The notes under the pieces are model-generated. The model ran no database searches, was not told the DNA's origin, and saw only the letters and a list, made by a program, of their open reading frames with translations. From Saksenaea vasiformis B4078 (taxonomy: Eukaryota > Mucoromycota > Mucoromycetes > Mucorales > Saksenaeaceae): 47,091 nucleotides of DNA. This document shows positions 11,658 to 23,281 of the stretch, piece after piece. Made by a program: the position numbers and the translations under genes. Within the stretch, counting starts at the first letter, position 1, and each line of letters begins with the position of its first letter. The stretch covers positions 1 to 47,091 of the forward strand of contig JNDT01002385.1 of NCBI GenBank assembly GCA_000697055.1, in the 5' to 3' direction.

Positions 11658-12944
11658 ATGTTTCGTCGTGCTGTTGTTCATGGCCGACATGCCGCGCGAT
11701 CATTAAGCAGCAAATCAATAAATCGTGATGATCACGATCTCATATATGGTGCCTCGAGTGTTCTCGCAGTTCTGCATGCAGCCAAGCGTAAACCGATGAC
11801 AGTTTATATCCAAGAACAGCAAAAACAATTGAAAAAAAAGAAAGACAGGTTGGTAATTTTTTTCCTTTATATGTTTGGTTGTATTCAAATAAAGAAAAAA
11901 AAGTACTTTGGTGGATACCATCATCGAACAGTGTCGGTCAAAGCGTGTGCCAGTTATAATCACCGATAAAGGCCATCTGAACAATATGACATCGAATAAA
12001 CCTCACCAGGTATAATATAGATGAGACAGGGATGATGCCTGATGTCAACTCTTAATATAGGGCGTTGTGCTGAAAGCATCACAACTGGATCCCATCCCTA
12101 TCTCCCATCTAATGCCGATGGAAGGATCAAAGTAAAAAAAAAAAACAGAACCTTCTTTGTTTCTGTGTCCATCTGACATAATTGCGAAAGATATACCATT
12201 AGTCTCAAAAACAAAGAAATCAAATCACTTGCACCCAATGCTCGGGGTGCGCCTTTTTGGATTGCGTTAGATGAAGTGCAGGATCCTCAGGTAAAATGCG
12301 AAAGTTGACACTTGTTCCTGTTGATCTCACGTGTAGTGACCAACAGAATCTTGGTTCCATTTTAAGGTAGAACGGAAAAAAAAGAAAAAGGAAAGGAAAG
12401 GGGCATTTATTCATCTTCTCCGCAGAACTGCCCATTTTTTCGGTGTAGATGGTATCGTCCTATCGACTAGAAATAGGCAAGTTGTTCCCTCCTTTTCTCC
12501 TTTTCTTACGGCAGCTGATTTGCTCCTGTCTTTAGTGCGCCATTAAGCCCAGCTGTGTCTAAAGTAAGCGCTGGCGCTGCGGAGCTGGTTGCCATTTATT
12601 CTACAAATAACCTAGCCAAATTTCTAAAGGTGATAACTATTGTTTGATATATTGTGAAAACTGATCGATAATCGTAGGCTTCGCCAGGTTGGCATATCGT
12701 GGGAGCAGACATTGCGGCTGCGGAAAATACGCTTTCAGTACAAGAATTCGCTCGTTTAGGCCACGAGCCAACTATTCTTGTACTTGGCAACGAAGGCACG
12801 GGTCTTCGTACAAATATCAAAGCATGCTGCTCTGCCTTTACAAGTATCCCAGGTCGACCAGTCCAATTCAAGGGGGATGTAGACAGTCTAAATGTAGGCG
12901 TGGCTGCTGGTGTTCTGATCGCCAGTGTCACGTTGCACGCATAG
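11658..12944 (+). CDS. MRM1: Mitochondrial rRNA 2'-O-ribose methyltransferase, SpoU family
   Basis: Eight exons give 295 residues: 11658-11848, 11904-12009, 12061-12131, 12203-12290, 12347-12366 (20 nt), 12426-12476, 12536-12629 and 12678-12944. The enzyme methylates a ribose 2'-OH of mitochondrial large-subunit rRNA with S-adenosylmethionine. The start is an Arg/Ala/Ser-rich presequence (MFRRAVVHGRHAARSLSSKS), as expected for mitochondrial import; an upstream in-frame ATG at 11613 was rejected because it would hide it. The substrate-binding domain opens with IYGASSVLAVLHAAKRK. SPOUT motif 1 is NLGSILRTAHFFGVDGIVLS, split by two introns, motif 2 is LGNEGTGL and motif 3 NVGVAAGVLI. The intron at 12477-12535 has a GC donor (GCAAGT), needed to keep the frame. 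Assignment to MRM1 rather than another SpoU member rests on the presequence and overall pattern. Confidence 0.88.
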
Positions 12945-13353
12945 CGCCTTTATTTCCAACGATGCTGTGTTATCAAATCGCTTCTAATTAGACTGAATAA
13001 ATTTCATTTAATACTTTGTAAGCATGTGTTACGCTTTCGTCCAGATGGACTGATTCAGAGACTAAGTGGATACGCAGGTATCGTGCGTGTATTTAGGCTA
13101 TACTTCTGTCGATAAAATAGGTAGCAGTGATCAAGGTGTCTAATTAAGATTAGTCCCCCTTCAGATGCCTTTCACGACCCGTTACTTGAGACACACTAGA
13201 CGCTCTCTTGTGTTAAAGAATGGAAGATATCCGACACACGCAAAATAAGTTTATATGGAGCTAATGCGAAAGAATTCTAAACTGACGCAGATCGACAGAA
13301 AAACCAGCTACTTCATGAATAAATAGTAAAACTTAATTATTTATTCTTTGCCT
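12945..13353. other. Convergent 3' region
   Basis: AT-rich space between the stop of the methyltransferase and the stop of the FHIP gene on the opposite strand. It should hold both 3' UTRs. Nothing else seen. Confidence 0.5.
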
Positions 13354-16300
13354 TCACCCTCTACTGCCTTCCACTGATCCCATTGTAGCAGAAGGTACAC
13401 GTGCCGTGATGGCTTCGTCTATCGTGTCAAGACTACGAACGCTGCGCCAATCTGCAATTGTTGAGACCACGGAGATCCGATTTTTCCACTTGTCTAAGTT
13501 TCGCTTGTATGCCGGATCTTCGCCTTCTTCCTCATTTTCTTGCTCTATCCACTCTGATTCCATCATCATACTCATCATTGGATCGCCTCGTTGTGAATGC
13601 TGTCTTATAAAGCCAATGTCGTTGTAGTTCGTCGCATGTCGTACAAGGATAACTGCTGCTAACTCCTTGCAGAATTCTTGCAAGACAATGTATGAGTTGA
13701 CAAAGTTGGTTAGCTTTGCAAATGGATTGGTCATGGTGATGGGGGTTGCATTGGCCCGCTGTGATTGGAAAAACAAAGAAGAGGGTGAAACGCCGCCGTT
13801 ATTATTACTGTTATTGTTTGTGTTGCCGTTGGTGGTATTGGCACTGGTATCAATGGCAAGAGCAGCAGAAGAGGTGTTGACAAAGAGACTATTATTATCT
13901 CTAGTTTTTGCACGTAAAGGCAGAATGCCAGCAGACTTGGTTGCAGAAGGAGAGGAAGGACTTCGTGGTGTAGTTTGTGGTAGGTTGCTGGAAGTATTGC
14001 CTTTGGAGAAAACCAACTGAGACAAGCTAGGGTGACGAGACAACGATTTTGTGGATTCACGGGGAGTAGAAATGGAAGTTGCAAGGTTAGAAGAGGAAGC
14101 GGAGCGTTTCTTGGTTTGATGAGGAGGCAGTTGCTGTGGTTGCTGTCCTGTGTGGATCCCGCGCTTTTTGGCCAAAGAAATACGAGTTTCAAAGTTCGGG
14201 ACAAGTTGCGCACGCTTCAAAGCTTCAAATGTGACCTGCTCCAGCAATGCGTACAAGCTGCGGCGGTTTCCTTTGGCGCCCGGTAAAGTCCACACACCGC
14301 CATAAAGAGCGCCATCGTTACCTACACGTATCGCCCTCCAGTCGCAGATGACGCCGTCCACACGCTTATCAACGACACCCGCTAGTTTCTGAAGTATACT
14401 CGTTACCAGTAAATTTTGCTCCATCGATGATTCCAGTAACTTGTTGAACTGATCAAAGATACGTGATAGGAAGAGACCTTCATAACCCTCGACATATTTC
14501 ACCGAGATACTGCCACTCGCTTCTGTTGATCCATCATCCCCAGCTTTTTCATCCGTCTGGATCATGCTCTTCGGCCGTAGAGGTCGACCTTTACGATGCT
14601 CTGCTTCCCTTTCAAGGTCCTTTCTTGTCTTGGGTGGTGGGTATGGTGAATGCCAGAAATTGCGTGCTAAAAGTCCGTACTGGAAACGCTCCTGAGCTTC
14701 GTGGAAATAGTCATCATAGCTGTTACCGGGCACAACAGCGTTGTTGAATGACGTCGTGCTGCCGGTGCTGTCGCTCTGACTGCTTCCATCTGCGTGATCG
14801 CTTGTAGATTGCCTATTTCCGGTAGATGACGTATCACGTCCATGGACAGTAGAGGCAAATGATTCCGATGGGATAACGGATGACAATGGTGGCGCCTTCA
14901 TCCGTTCAAGTTCATCTTCAAGAGGTAAAAGAGACAATACTCTATTTTAACGATTAAGATATGCTTGAATAATCATCGATGTTCGTTTGTACCTTTCCAC
15001 GAGCCATCGCACCTTTTCAGTCTTGTTATCCTTCTTCGAAGCATCCTCTTTCCCTGAATCATCTTCTCTCGTTTCGTTCTCTGACGGAAGCGTGTCCTCT
15101 TCTTTTTCATTGGATTCTAGTTTAACTGCATCGTTTTCTGCTGCACTTGCACGGTCATCCAACAATTTAGATCCTAAAGAGGATGTATCTGTGGCATCCT
15201 TGCTAAGGTTATCTGTTTCTTCGATGTATTCACCAGCTGGATCGATGTCGAGATAATTACGAAGTACCAAGTTGTAGATGGCAAACTGACTGTATGTCTC
15301 AAGTACGGTGTCAAATAACCGCAAAGTTGACAGAGACAATTCTGGGTGCTCGGCATCGATACGGTTTATCAAAAGGACTCGCAGCGTGATCTCCTCGTCA
15401 TCATCTTCAATTCGTGGACTTTTTTCCTCTTCGGGCTTTGTGTCCTCATCGGTATGCTCCGATTCATCATCGCGATCTTCGTCGATCAGATCTTGGTGTA
15501 ACGAAGCACCACGGCTTTCGGGTTCCAGGTCTTTTCCAATACCACCTTCCTCACCTATAAGGACGACCAGGAAAGCGTGCAGCAACTTCTGATCCGTTAG
15601 GGATCGAATCATTTCTGTTGTATAAGCGGTAGCAGCTGTAGCAGATTCTGCGGATGGCGAGCTAAGGGCAGTGCATACGACAGGATGCCAAAAAATGGTT
15701 GTCAGTTGGGCCATCAATGCCGTGACTAATCGTTTATCTGCGACTCTTGCGACGTCATTCAAATATTCCCAAAAGCTGTAAAACTCATCGACGATACGCT
15801 CTCCATCCCGGACAGATTCAAGTGTTCGTACGAAATTGACGTCAAAGGGACTTCGTTTCCTTCTCTTCTTTTTAAAGCTGCTATGGGCATTGACAGTAAT
15901 CATTAAGCTATTGTTTGTGACCATAGCTGGGACAGAAAAATGGATACGCCTTCGTGGAGGTCGCACTGGTACGACACGGTTATTGTGTGAGATAGAAAAG
16001 GCACCTGCGTTTTTCGGCAGCGCTGCAAAAAAATGAGCTAATCGTTCAGCCTAGGGATGTAAAACGTAAATCTCATAACAAACGTCCCTCTTAGCACCGT
16101 AACCTTACCATGACTTCACATAAACCGGAATATTCAACAACGTAACACACGTATTCGGGATCGCCGTCCAAAAGTCTCAGGGCAAATAAGATAGCTTCCC
16201 TTGCAATTTCACCAGTTTCGCCTGGAATGTTCATGTAATCAATGAGGTACGTAAACATATCGAACCGAGGCTGTGGACCACGATTAATATTGTTTCGCTT

Positions 16301-17186
16301 TTAGTTAGCCACGAGTCAGCCGAAAAAAAAAGCAACCCAAACGAAAAAAATCGTGAAAGTATTACCGTTAAAAACATGTTCCATGCAATCTTCTCATCAA
16401 AGCTTTCTCGTCGTTTATGAAATGTCTTGCCATCTTTGCTACTTCGCCAGACGTTCTCACCCAGACCTCTGCACCATCCACGTTCAAAGAATAAATCCAT
16501 CAGCGCTGCGTTGGTTCCCTTAAAGTGAGAGAAGACACCATGCATCAACTTGACGAGTTCTAACGACAGTTCGGAGATGGCTGCATAACGTTCATCCGAA
16601 CATGCTTCGGCATCCGTAGCAAGCTGTTCATAATGATGTGCAATCAACCGATGGCAGGACGTGATGAGTTTTTGCAAAGGGACGTGTACAGCTCGTTCCG
16701 GTAGCAGTTGTGCGTGTACATTAGTTATCAGACTGCAGAAAAATCGAAGACAATGAATACGCATCCCAAAAGGTGTCTAGAGATAAACATGATCAACAAA
16801 TCGAATGCAAAGAAAAGCAGGAAAAAAACGCACATCGACTTTTGCAAACTCTACAAGTTCTTCGAGCACACGCTTATGCAATAAGTACTCCAGACAGGGA
16901 CCGGTTTCTAGACTGTCACTTGCGCGTTCATATTCTAGCTCTTCACCCTGAATGAGTTTAACAATATTTTGTAAACAGCAAGGAATGGGAGTCATATCAA
17001 CGGCATCTTTAAGTGGATCTGGAATAGCAAATCTGGTCAACATGTGTTCTTCCACAAGTAGATCAACACTCTACCCGCGGCGGTTTCATAGTACTTTTGT
17101 ATGCTAGTCCATGCTTCCGTCAATAACTCCAGGCTCGACTTTGAGATGTTCCTTCCCGTGAGGAATTTGGAAAGGAACATGGACAT
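13354..17186 (-). CDS. FHIP/RAI16-like protein (FTS-Hook-FHIP dynein adaptor subunit)
   Basis: Six exons read from the right give 1169 residues: 17095-17186, 16834-17032, 16366-16776, 16109-16270, 14993-16050 and 13354-14941. FHIP proteins join FTS and Hook to link early endosomes to dynein (FhipA in Aspergillus). Family patterns seen are TGPCLEYLLHKRVLEELVEF, then TPFGMRIHCLRFFCSLI, YVEGYEGLFLSRIFDQFNKL followed by ENLLVTSILQKLA, and a late CKELAAVILVRHA. The third is the conserved helical block before the C-terminal domain. The middle (about residues 390-520) has an acidic, Ser-rich insert and the last third a Ser/Asn-rich low-complexity insert, making it longer than animal FHIPs. A 51-nt intron at 14942-14992 removes a TAA that otherwise interrupts the frame. 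The first exon junction is the least certain. Confidence 0.82.
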
Positions 17187-19440
17187 GCTGACGTTTATGG
17201 ATGTGCAGTAGAGAGGAAGGAAAAAAAGAAAGAAAGGACAAGTGAGCGGAGGCGGAGGCGGAGGCGGAGGTGATGGGAATACAAAAAAAACTGAGGGGAA
17301 ATTGTAAGGGATAACACCTTAACCCACGTTAGGCGACGCAGGTTTAAATGGCCGCAAAGGAAGAGTACGGCAGGCCGTCATATTCATGACAAGAGCAAGG
17401 AATTGACTATACAACAGGTCCATTTCTTTAGGTTCTGAAACGAGAAAATCACAAGGAAGTTCCATTTCTTTTGAGTTTATTGCGCTAAGGTAAAGCCCTA
17501 CGCTGTCCCATTGATGACAAGAACACACATGGTCCAATCGATGCTACTTGACCCTTCCCTTTTTAGGATGCATTTTTTAGGTGCCTGCAACATACGCATA
17601 GAACGAGAGAAGCCAGGAGAAGGACCGCCTAGGACAACAACCGATCGGTGTCACAGTCATATCTTTTTTTTATTGATTTGTTATCAGAACATTTTCTGAA
17701 GTTTTACGTGGCAAATTGAGAGTAAACAGAATTTCTATGAAATCAGTTGCATGCGGGCAATGTAGGCGTTTCTAACGTTCATCGACACAGCATACGAACG
17801 CAAAGCCCAGTCCAGACTAATGCTAAAAGGAGATGCGACCGATTTATGGGCTCGATGAGAGAGAAAGAGAGGGGAATTTGTCACTATAACAAACAATAAA
17901 CTGAAGCATGAATAATTCAGTAAGCGTTCGCATAATTGTGCTGTTTATGATGCCTTCAAATTATAAAACAATGCGTATCGATTGTGCTGTAAGAGAATTT
18001 CCTTTCTTGAGACCATTCTGCCATTCCTGCCAGGGTTGCCTTTGATATTAACAAAACAAAATCGCGTCCCTGCAGTTGCTATACGTATATTCTCACAGAT
18101 ACCTAGGCGAATAAAGTGCCATTCGCTCATTAGACCTGCCTAAAGCTCCTGCGATTATCGATTTGGTATCTTATCTTCGAAATACGATGTTGAAGCTCAT
18201 CTTACGGTTGCTTAATTGGATTGAGATCAAGCCTCTGGATTGGCCAGTATGACATGCATGTAAACTTACACTCTCTTGGAAAGTATGGTCCTCAACTTTG
18301 TTTTTCTTTTAAGAATAGAAGTAGGGTTCGCTGCAGTATGTGTACATACCTCTTTCCATCCAATGTGCGCTCCACGGCTGTGTGGCTATGAAAGCAACGC
18401 CACAGCATAACTGTACTGGCTCCAAATCTAGCTTCTCCTTCAAAAGCACTTTGCCGTCTCTAAATACGACACGCTGTCTGCTGCCAATGCCTTCAACGCG
18501 GAATCTCGGTTCTTCGCATTCCACTGCTCCATGAGCAAGTGTTGAGGTTCCAACGGTCACTATAATGCTTCTCCTTGTTCTCTTTTACATATTGCGCCTA
18601 CAAACTATGTGGCGCGAATGACCCGAGTCCATGCATAGCTTTCCTAGACATAGGATGAGGCTTCGGTACATGTCCTTCGGAGTGAGTCAAAATGGGACTT
18701 CGTAGATACACGTGGATCGCGCTTTGTTTTCTCCTTTCTGAAGATGTGAGATCAATCCTCATAATGTTTTTCGTAATTGCGATCCAAGACCCCTTAATTC
18801 CACGAGTTCTCCGTTAGACAACCAGAGAACTTCATGATGTGCAATAACGAGTATACTTTCTTTGAAGCCTCAGACTTAGACTTTCTGGTGGTATTATTGT
18901 TACTGGAATGTCATAGCACTACTTCCACAGGCCCTTACTGCATTTGTCGAGCAAGCTTTAGCGTAGGTCCGGTGACCCTTTAGAACTGCGGGTCGGGATG
19001 GTGTGATCCCCAGCAGATCTGCTGATACAGCATCTGATTTGTCACGAAGCGAATTCTATTTTTGGGAGATGCGAGATCCACTCTTTGTTTGTCCCTACGG
19101 CACCCTCGCTTGCTGAAACAGCGAATGGCACGATCACTCTCTGACTAGTTTTCTAGTTACTAAGCTGAAGCTCATACGTCGCATGACATTTGTTCGATGG
19201 CGCTGGTCGCTTCAACGCGGAGGGCCAGTCATACTGTTGGTCATCAAATCCCGCTTCCTACGCATAGCGCGATGGTCACGCCTTAAAACAGCATGTAAGC
19301 CTACGATGTCAGATATTCGTCAATCGTTATCACCTTTGCATGCCTCTAAAAGATAGATCTTCAGTTTCAGTCCAACGACTTCGTTCTGTTTGTAAATAAG
19401 GTGGATACCAAGCATTTTTTATTATTATCAAAATCATCAA
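17187..19440. other. Gene-poor region, left part
   Basis: Upstream region of the FHIP gene, then about 2 kb without a complete gene. Minus-strand frames at 17319-17537 and 18309-18560 read smoothly for 70-80 codons (the second includes KVLLKEKLDLEPVQ) and may be remains of coding sequence, possibly downstream parts of the decayed element at 19444-19990. I could not join them or identify a domain. Confidence 0.35.
17246..17272. repeat. (GGCGGA)n microsatellite
   Basis: About four units of GGCGGA in an otherwise purine-rich stretch, 60 bases upstream of the FHIP start and on its template side. In the gene's sense it is a CCGCCT/CT-rich leader, probably part of the promoter or 5' UTR. Confidence 0.7.
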
Positions 19441-19443
19441 ATC

Positions 19444-19990
19444 TCAAGCTTTGCTGATAGCATTGAGACCGATACTGAGCCAAAAATAAGCATCTTTAGC
19501 CCTTTCATACGATTCACCCTTCTGGGTTGCGAGTCTATCTTCGCATACGTCATAGTATGATATCCTGAAGTGTTGGCTTTGTGAATACATATGCTTCTCC
19601 ACTACAGTCATCCACTGCTATAAACGTACCGGTTGAACCTGGGTCAACCCCGGATTGTAGCACCAGCAACCAGTTACTGCAGATCCTTTGGAGTCAATTG
19701 GTCCTTCGACGCTTCTATCTTCACCGTTTTGGACATGAATTTTACACCAAAATCATTAGCTCTGACAGTGTCCGTACCAAAGAACACCATAGGATAGTCC
19801 GAAGAGTTCATCATCACCCTTACCAGAAAGAGAAGTTTTTCTGTGCTTAAATTTTCAATTGTTGAAAGCACTATTCTTCATTCAGAACATGCCAAAATAT
19901 ACCTCTCGAACTTCTTCTGGAGTGGGGCGGCATGTTTCAGGGGGGAGACCGTATTGCGGAGCAGCCTTCCCAGAGCTCGTCTGCCTACCC
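19444..19990 (-). pseudogene. Decayed TnpB/Fanzor-like fragment
   Basis: Read right to left, the minus strand shows four coding remnants in the order expected for a TnpB-derived (Fanzor-like) protein, each in a different frame or broken by stops. First is PTPEEVREVYFGMF (about 19895-19950), resembling the pre-catalytic W/F-x-LFN block. Next is FFGTDTVRANDFGVKF (about 19750-19800), resembling the F-x-TDG-x-x-x-S segment. Then GVDPGSTGTFIAVDD (about 19605-19655), with the Asp-Pro-Gly of RuvC motif I. Last is RISYYDVCEDRLATQKGES (about 19510-19566), resembling the helix after it. The first two blocks match the order seen in the edge gene at 45292-47073. The family is an inference from motif order; decay is evident from at least three frame changes. 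Confidence 0.45.
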
Positions 19991-22900
19991 ATGCTTTGTA
20001 CGACGTGCTTTATCAGCCACCACGAGGTGGAGGACTCTGAAATAGAGTTTGTCATCTGCATAAAATAGAAAACGGAAGAACATGCGGTAGCAAGCCGTGT
20101 GGAATTGCCGTAAAAGATAACTAGAAACCAAAAGCACGCTGTGGCTGTTCAATGAAGAGAGCAACCTGCTGTCAAATGCATGCTGTGAACAGAGATAAAA
20201 ATGTAGCCTCCTGCGGTGTGGGCTCACCGTGCGCTCTGATACGATGCAAGCTATACAGTTACAATGAAATTATTTCTTTACTTCCAGCTATTATGGACTG
20301 TCTTCACTTGAGCTTGATCTTCATTATGGCAGTGAAGTGCATGAACTAAGCTCCGTTAGTAGGCTTATTGTCATGATAACAATTAATCTTCCCTTGAATA
20401 TAGCGAAGCGCAGACAGCAGATCATTTTTTACGCTAACACTACAAAGGAACCATATGACTGTAGGATACATGCGGGTTCCTTGTCATCGTAGTAACAATA
20501 GCATCTTCTCTGTTTCTTTGATTTCTTCCGGATGCGCTTCATCGACAGGACATTCGTTGACGGAGAAATAATCTTATACAGCAATATTGCACAACTTGAG
20601 TACATCTGGCGCTTTCGTCGTGCATCATTTATGGTGTTTAAAAGTTCGATTCCACATCATGGACGAGGAAGTGAGCTTCTACGCTACCATGCGTTCTTTG
20701 ACATCGTGACCTTGCTATGCTTCTTTTCTACTCTCCCTTCTTTTTTGTTCACAAGTGGAACTTGGTTGGCACTAAGCCTTGCCATCCCGCTTCTGTCTCC
20801 TTTCTACCCTGAAAGACGCCAAATGCTGTAACTCAAGGGGTAGGATCGATATCCATGAGATCGCCATCGGAGCTTTTATGGATTGGTGGAGCTTGTCCAT
20901 CTTCGTAAATATATGACAAAGCATGCTTTGTACAATAGCACGCCAAAAATATCGACTGCTTTTAGGACAAATATGCAACGTCCGCCAAGCAACTATTAAA
21001 ACTATACCGATGACCAGTCAAAAGACTGAGGAAGGTACATAGCGCCTGGTCAGTGAAAAGTTCTCACGAAGTTATAGTTCCAAATCTGCCTAAATAGATG
21101 TAAGAGGTTGGTGAAGTAAATCTAATTTAGGATCTATCGATGCAAAACCATAGATATCAGCATAGATTCCAAGTGGTCAGTAGAGTTTCGCATTGAGCAA
21201 CAAGGTTTTCAGAGACGCAGTATAGAATTTCCAAACCGGCAGCGTATGTTTGTTGCTGAATGTTTATTCTTTTGATATTCCGAGGTTTTGATTGTATACT
21301 TTGAGCCATGAGCAACCGAACAGATAAGAACTGTATCCACGGATGGAACAGCGCTAAGGTAATGATCAGTACGGGCAGATTGCGGACCGCTAGGCAATCG
21401 AATCAACGCTGGCTCTATACCTGAAAGAAATGGAAGACCTTCAATCCAGCAAACCATGCTATCACTATCCGACATCCTGTGAGGAAGAAGAGACACAGTA
21501 AAGAAAGCTAATCCATGATATTCCTACTCACAAAGGCACTGAATATGACGTTCTCAAATATCTTGCCCAACTTCTCCAAATGCTACCGTTATGCAGCTCA
21601 AAGAAATTTGGATTTTCATATGCGATTACCGTATGGGAAGTGGAAATGATATGAAACATGAGAAAGTATCTTTATCTAAGCGAAAGAGCTTAATCGTACG
21701 CTGCTTCCAGATGTAGATATGACGGGCTGGGATAAATATCCTCGACTATCTTGTACTGAGTGTAAGGGTATGCAGCAGCCAAATAGCCATGGTGACGACT
21801 CAGCCCTTTGTAATCCTTTCTTTTGGAAGTCGGACAGACTCCTTCAAGACAACAAGGAAGCTAGACTCCGATTGACCGGCTGCCTATGTTTACTTGTAAA
21901 TTCATTTGCGTCTCTTTATGGATACCGAATTAAACGATATGCTTAATGACGTTATAAAGTAGTGAAGGCACTCATGGGCTCGACGATTGCCGGATCAGAC
22001 GTTTGAAGTCTAGGAAAAGCAGTTCCCTATCCCAATAGTCATAGGCACACCCTGTGTATGTCAATGCTCTATTTTGAACCTACGAGGGCCATCTTCAGCT
22101 ACTCGCCCGTCGGATACGGGGATGTCGCGCCATTCCTACTTACTGACTTACTAATAAAGGTAGAGCTCTAAAGATGCTTGACCATTGGTATTTCCGTGGT
22201 GAGCAACGAGACATCGAAGCCAGATTCGAAAGCCTCATTGCAAGCACGTGTTTTGACGAATTTGACGGCGCCGTCTTGGAGAACAGCGTCATCGCCAAAA
22301 TTATCTATGACTGATCATTTAGCTATAGGTTTGTGTGTCGCATCCATTTTTGTGTCAAGTAAAGAATGCTGATTAATGGGCGTCCTAGACAGCAAGGGGC
22401 ATATATCGAGCAGTTTATGGATCAAAACAACAAGCACTAGGTTTCTCTCTACACTGTTACTATTCCTTGTATTGCATCGAGACAAGCATGTATATGACTG
22501 ACTATTGTGTGAGCGTGCGTCAACGTGATAAATAATGTACATTGTTGTTTCGGAATTTCTGTACTGCGTCTCTGCAGATCTCACTGCTCATTGCAAAATT
22601 GTACTGACCGCTGGGATTTTGGATCCCAAAATTAGATTTGCCTCGATCGAATATTTTTATACTTCCAGTGTGTTAATGTTGGGTTCCTTTTTGTTCTAAG
22701 ATCGGCTTATGCTCCTGTCTGAGTAACCCTGACTTGCGTGGCAGAAAAAAAAAAGGATCGACTGACCCTTATACCGCATCTGGTCTCGAACGCACCAAGG
22801 ATGAGAAATAGTGTGCATGATAATGTTTTTTATTTTATTTTTGTAATGCATGCCGTTTTACTCCAAGGACATGCCCAATCAAAAGGTTTTGCTGCATTGC

Positions 22901-23281
22901 CCATACAAGTTGCCTGGTGAACTCAAAAGGAAAAAGATACCATGACTTGTAACGCCGCCACGCACGTGTATTGCAACGTTGACCCCATTTTGATTCACAA
23001 GGAAGCAATTTGATTGGTATCCGCCAAGCAACGGCTGATAGTGATCTGTGTTAAGTAGGGTTAATCAAAGGTAATAACAGTGCATGTAGCTTGCAGCGCC
23101 CAAAAACGTTCACTTCTATTTTTTTTTTGTTTAAGTAGGCTTGCATCCCGCAGAAACTGTACCGGGGCAGCCGTGACCGATACCATTGGTGAGTTGCATC
23201 TACTTATTCACCACCCCTTTCCCCAACCGGCCCCTTTATTTATTTCTCTTTTCCTTTCCTTTCCTTTCCTTCATTTCGTTC
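19991..23281. other. Gene-poor region, right part
   Basis: About 3.3 kb with no complete gene. Plus-strand frames around 22053-22316 look coding by composition: one reads LYFEPTRAIFSYSPVGYGDV, and a frame one base off reads MLDHWYFRGEQRDIEARFES and ends in a stop at 22313. They lie beside each other and look like one gene broken by a frameshift, family unknown. A minus-strand frame at 21209-21496 is also open. The final 100 bases contain TTTCC repeats (23250-23275) forming the leader of the coiled-coil gene. Confidence 0.35.

Noticed and set aside
14942..14992. In-frame TAA that seems to split the FHIP gene in two
   Set aside because: A 51-nt intron with GTAC donor and AATAG acceptor removes it and joins the flanking protein exactly (VERVLSLLPLEDELERMK), so the gene is intact.
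17319..17537. 72-codon minus-strand frame as a first exon of FHIP
   Set aside because: It ends in a stop before the FHIP start, no donor joins it to the first exon in frame, and the exon at 17095-17186 already has a good ATG.
20640..20660. tRNA-like B-box (GTTCGATTCC)
   Set aside because: No matching A box, acceptor stem or anticodon arm could be drawn around it.
22053..22160. GYGDVAP, which resembles a potassium-channel selectivity filter
   Set aside because: The residue before is Pro instead of Thr/Val context, no hydrophobic M1 or M2 helix flanks it in any frame, and the frame stops soon after. Treated as chance within an unidentified fragment.
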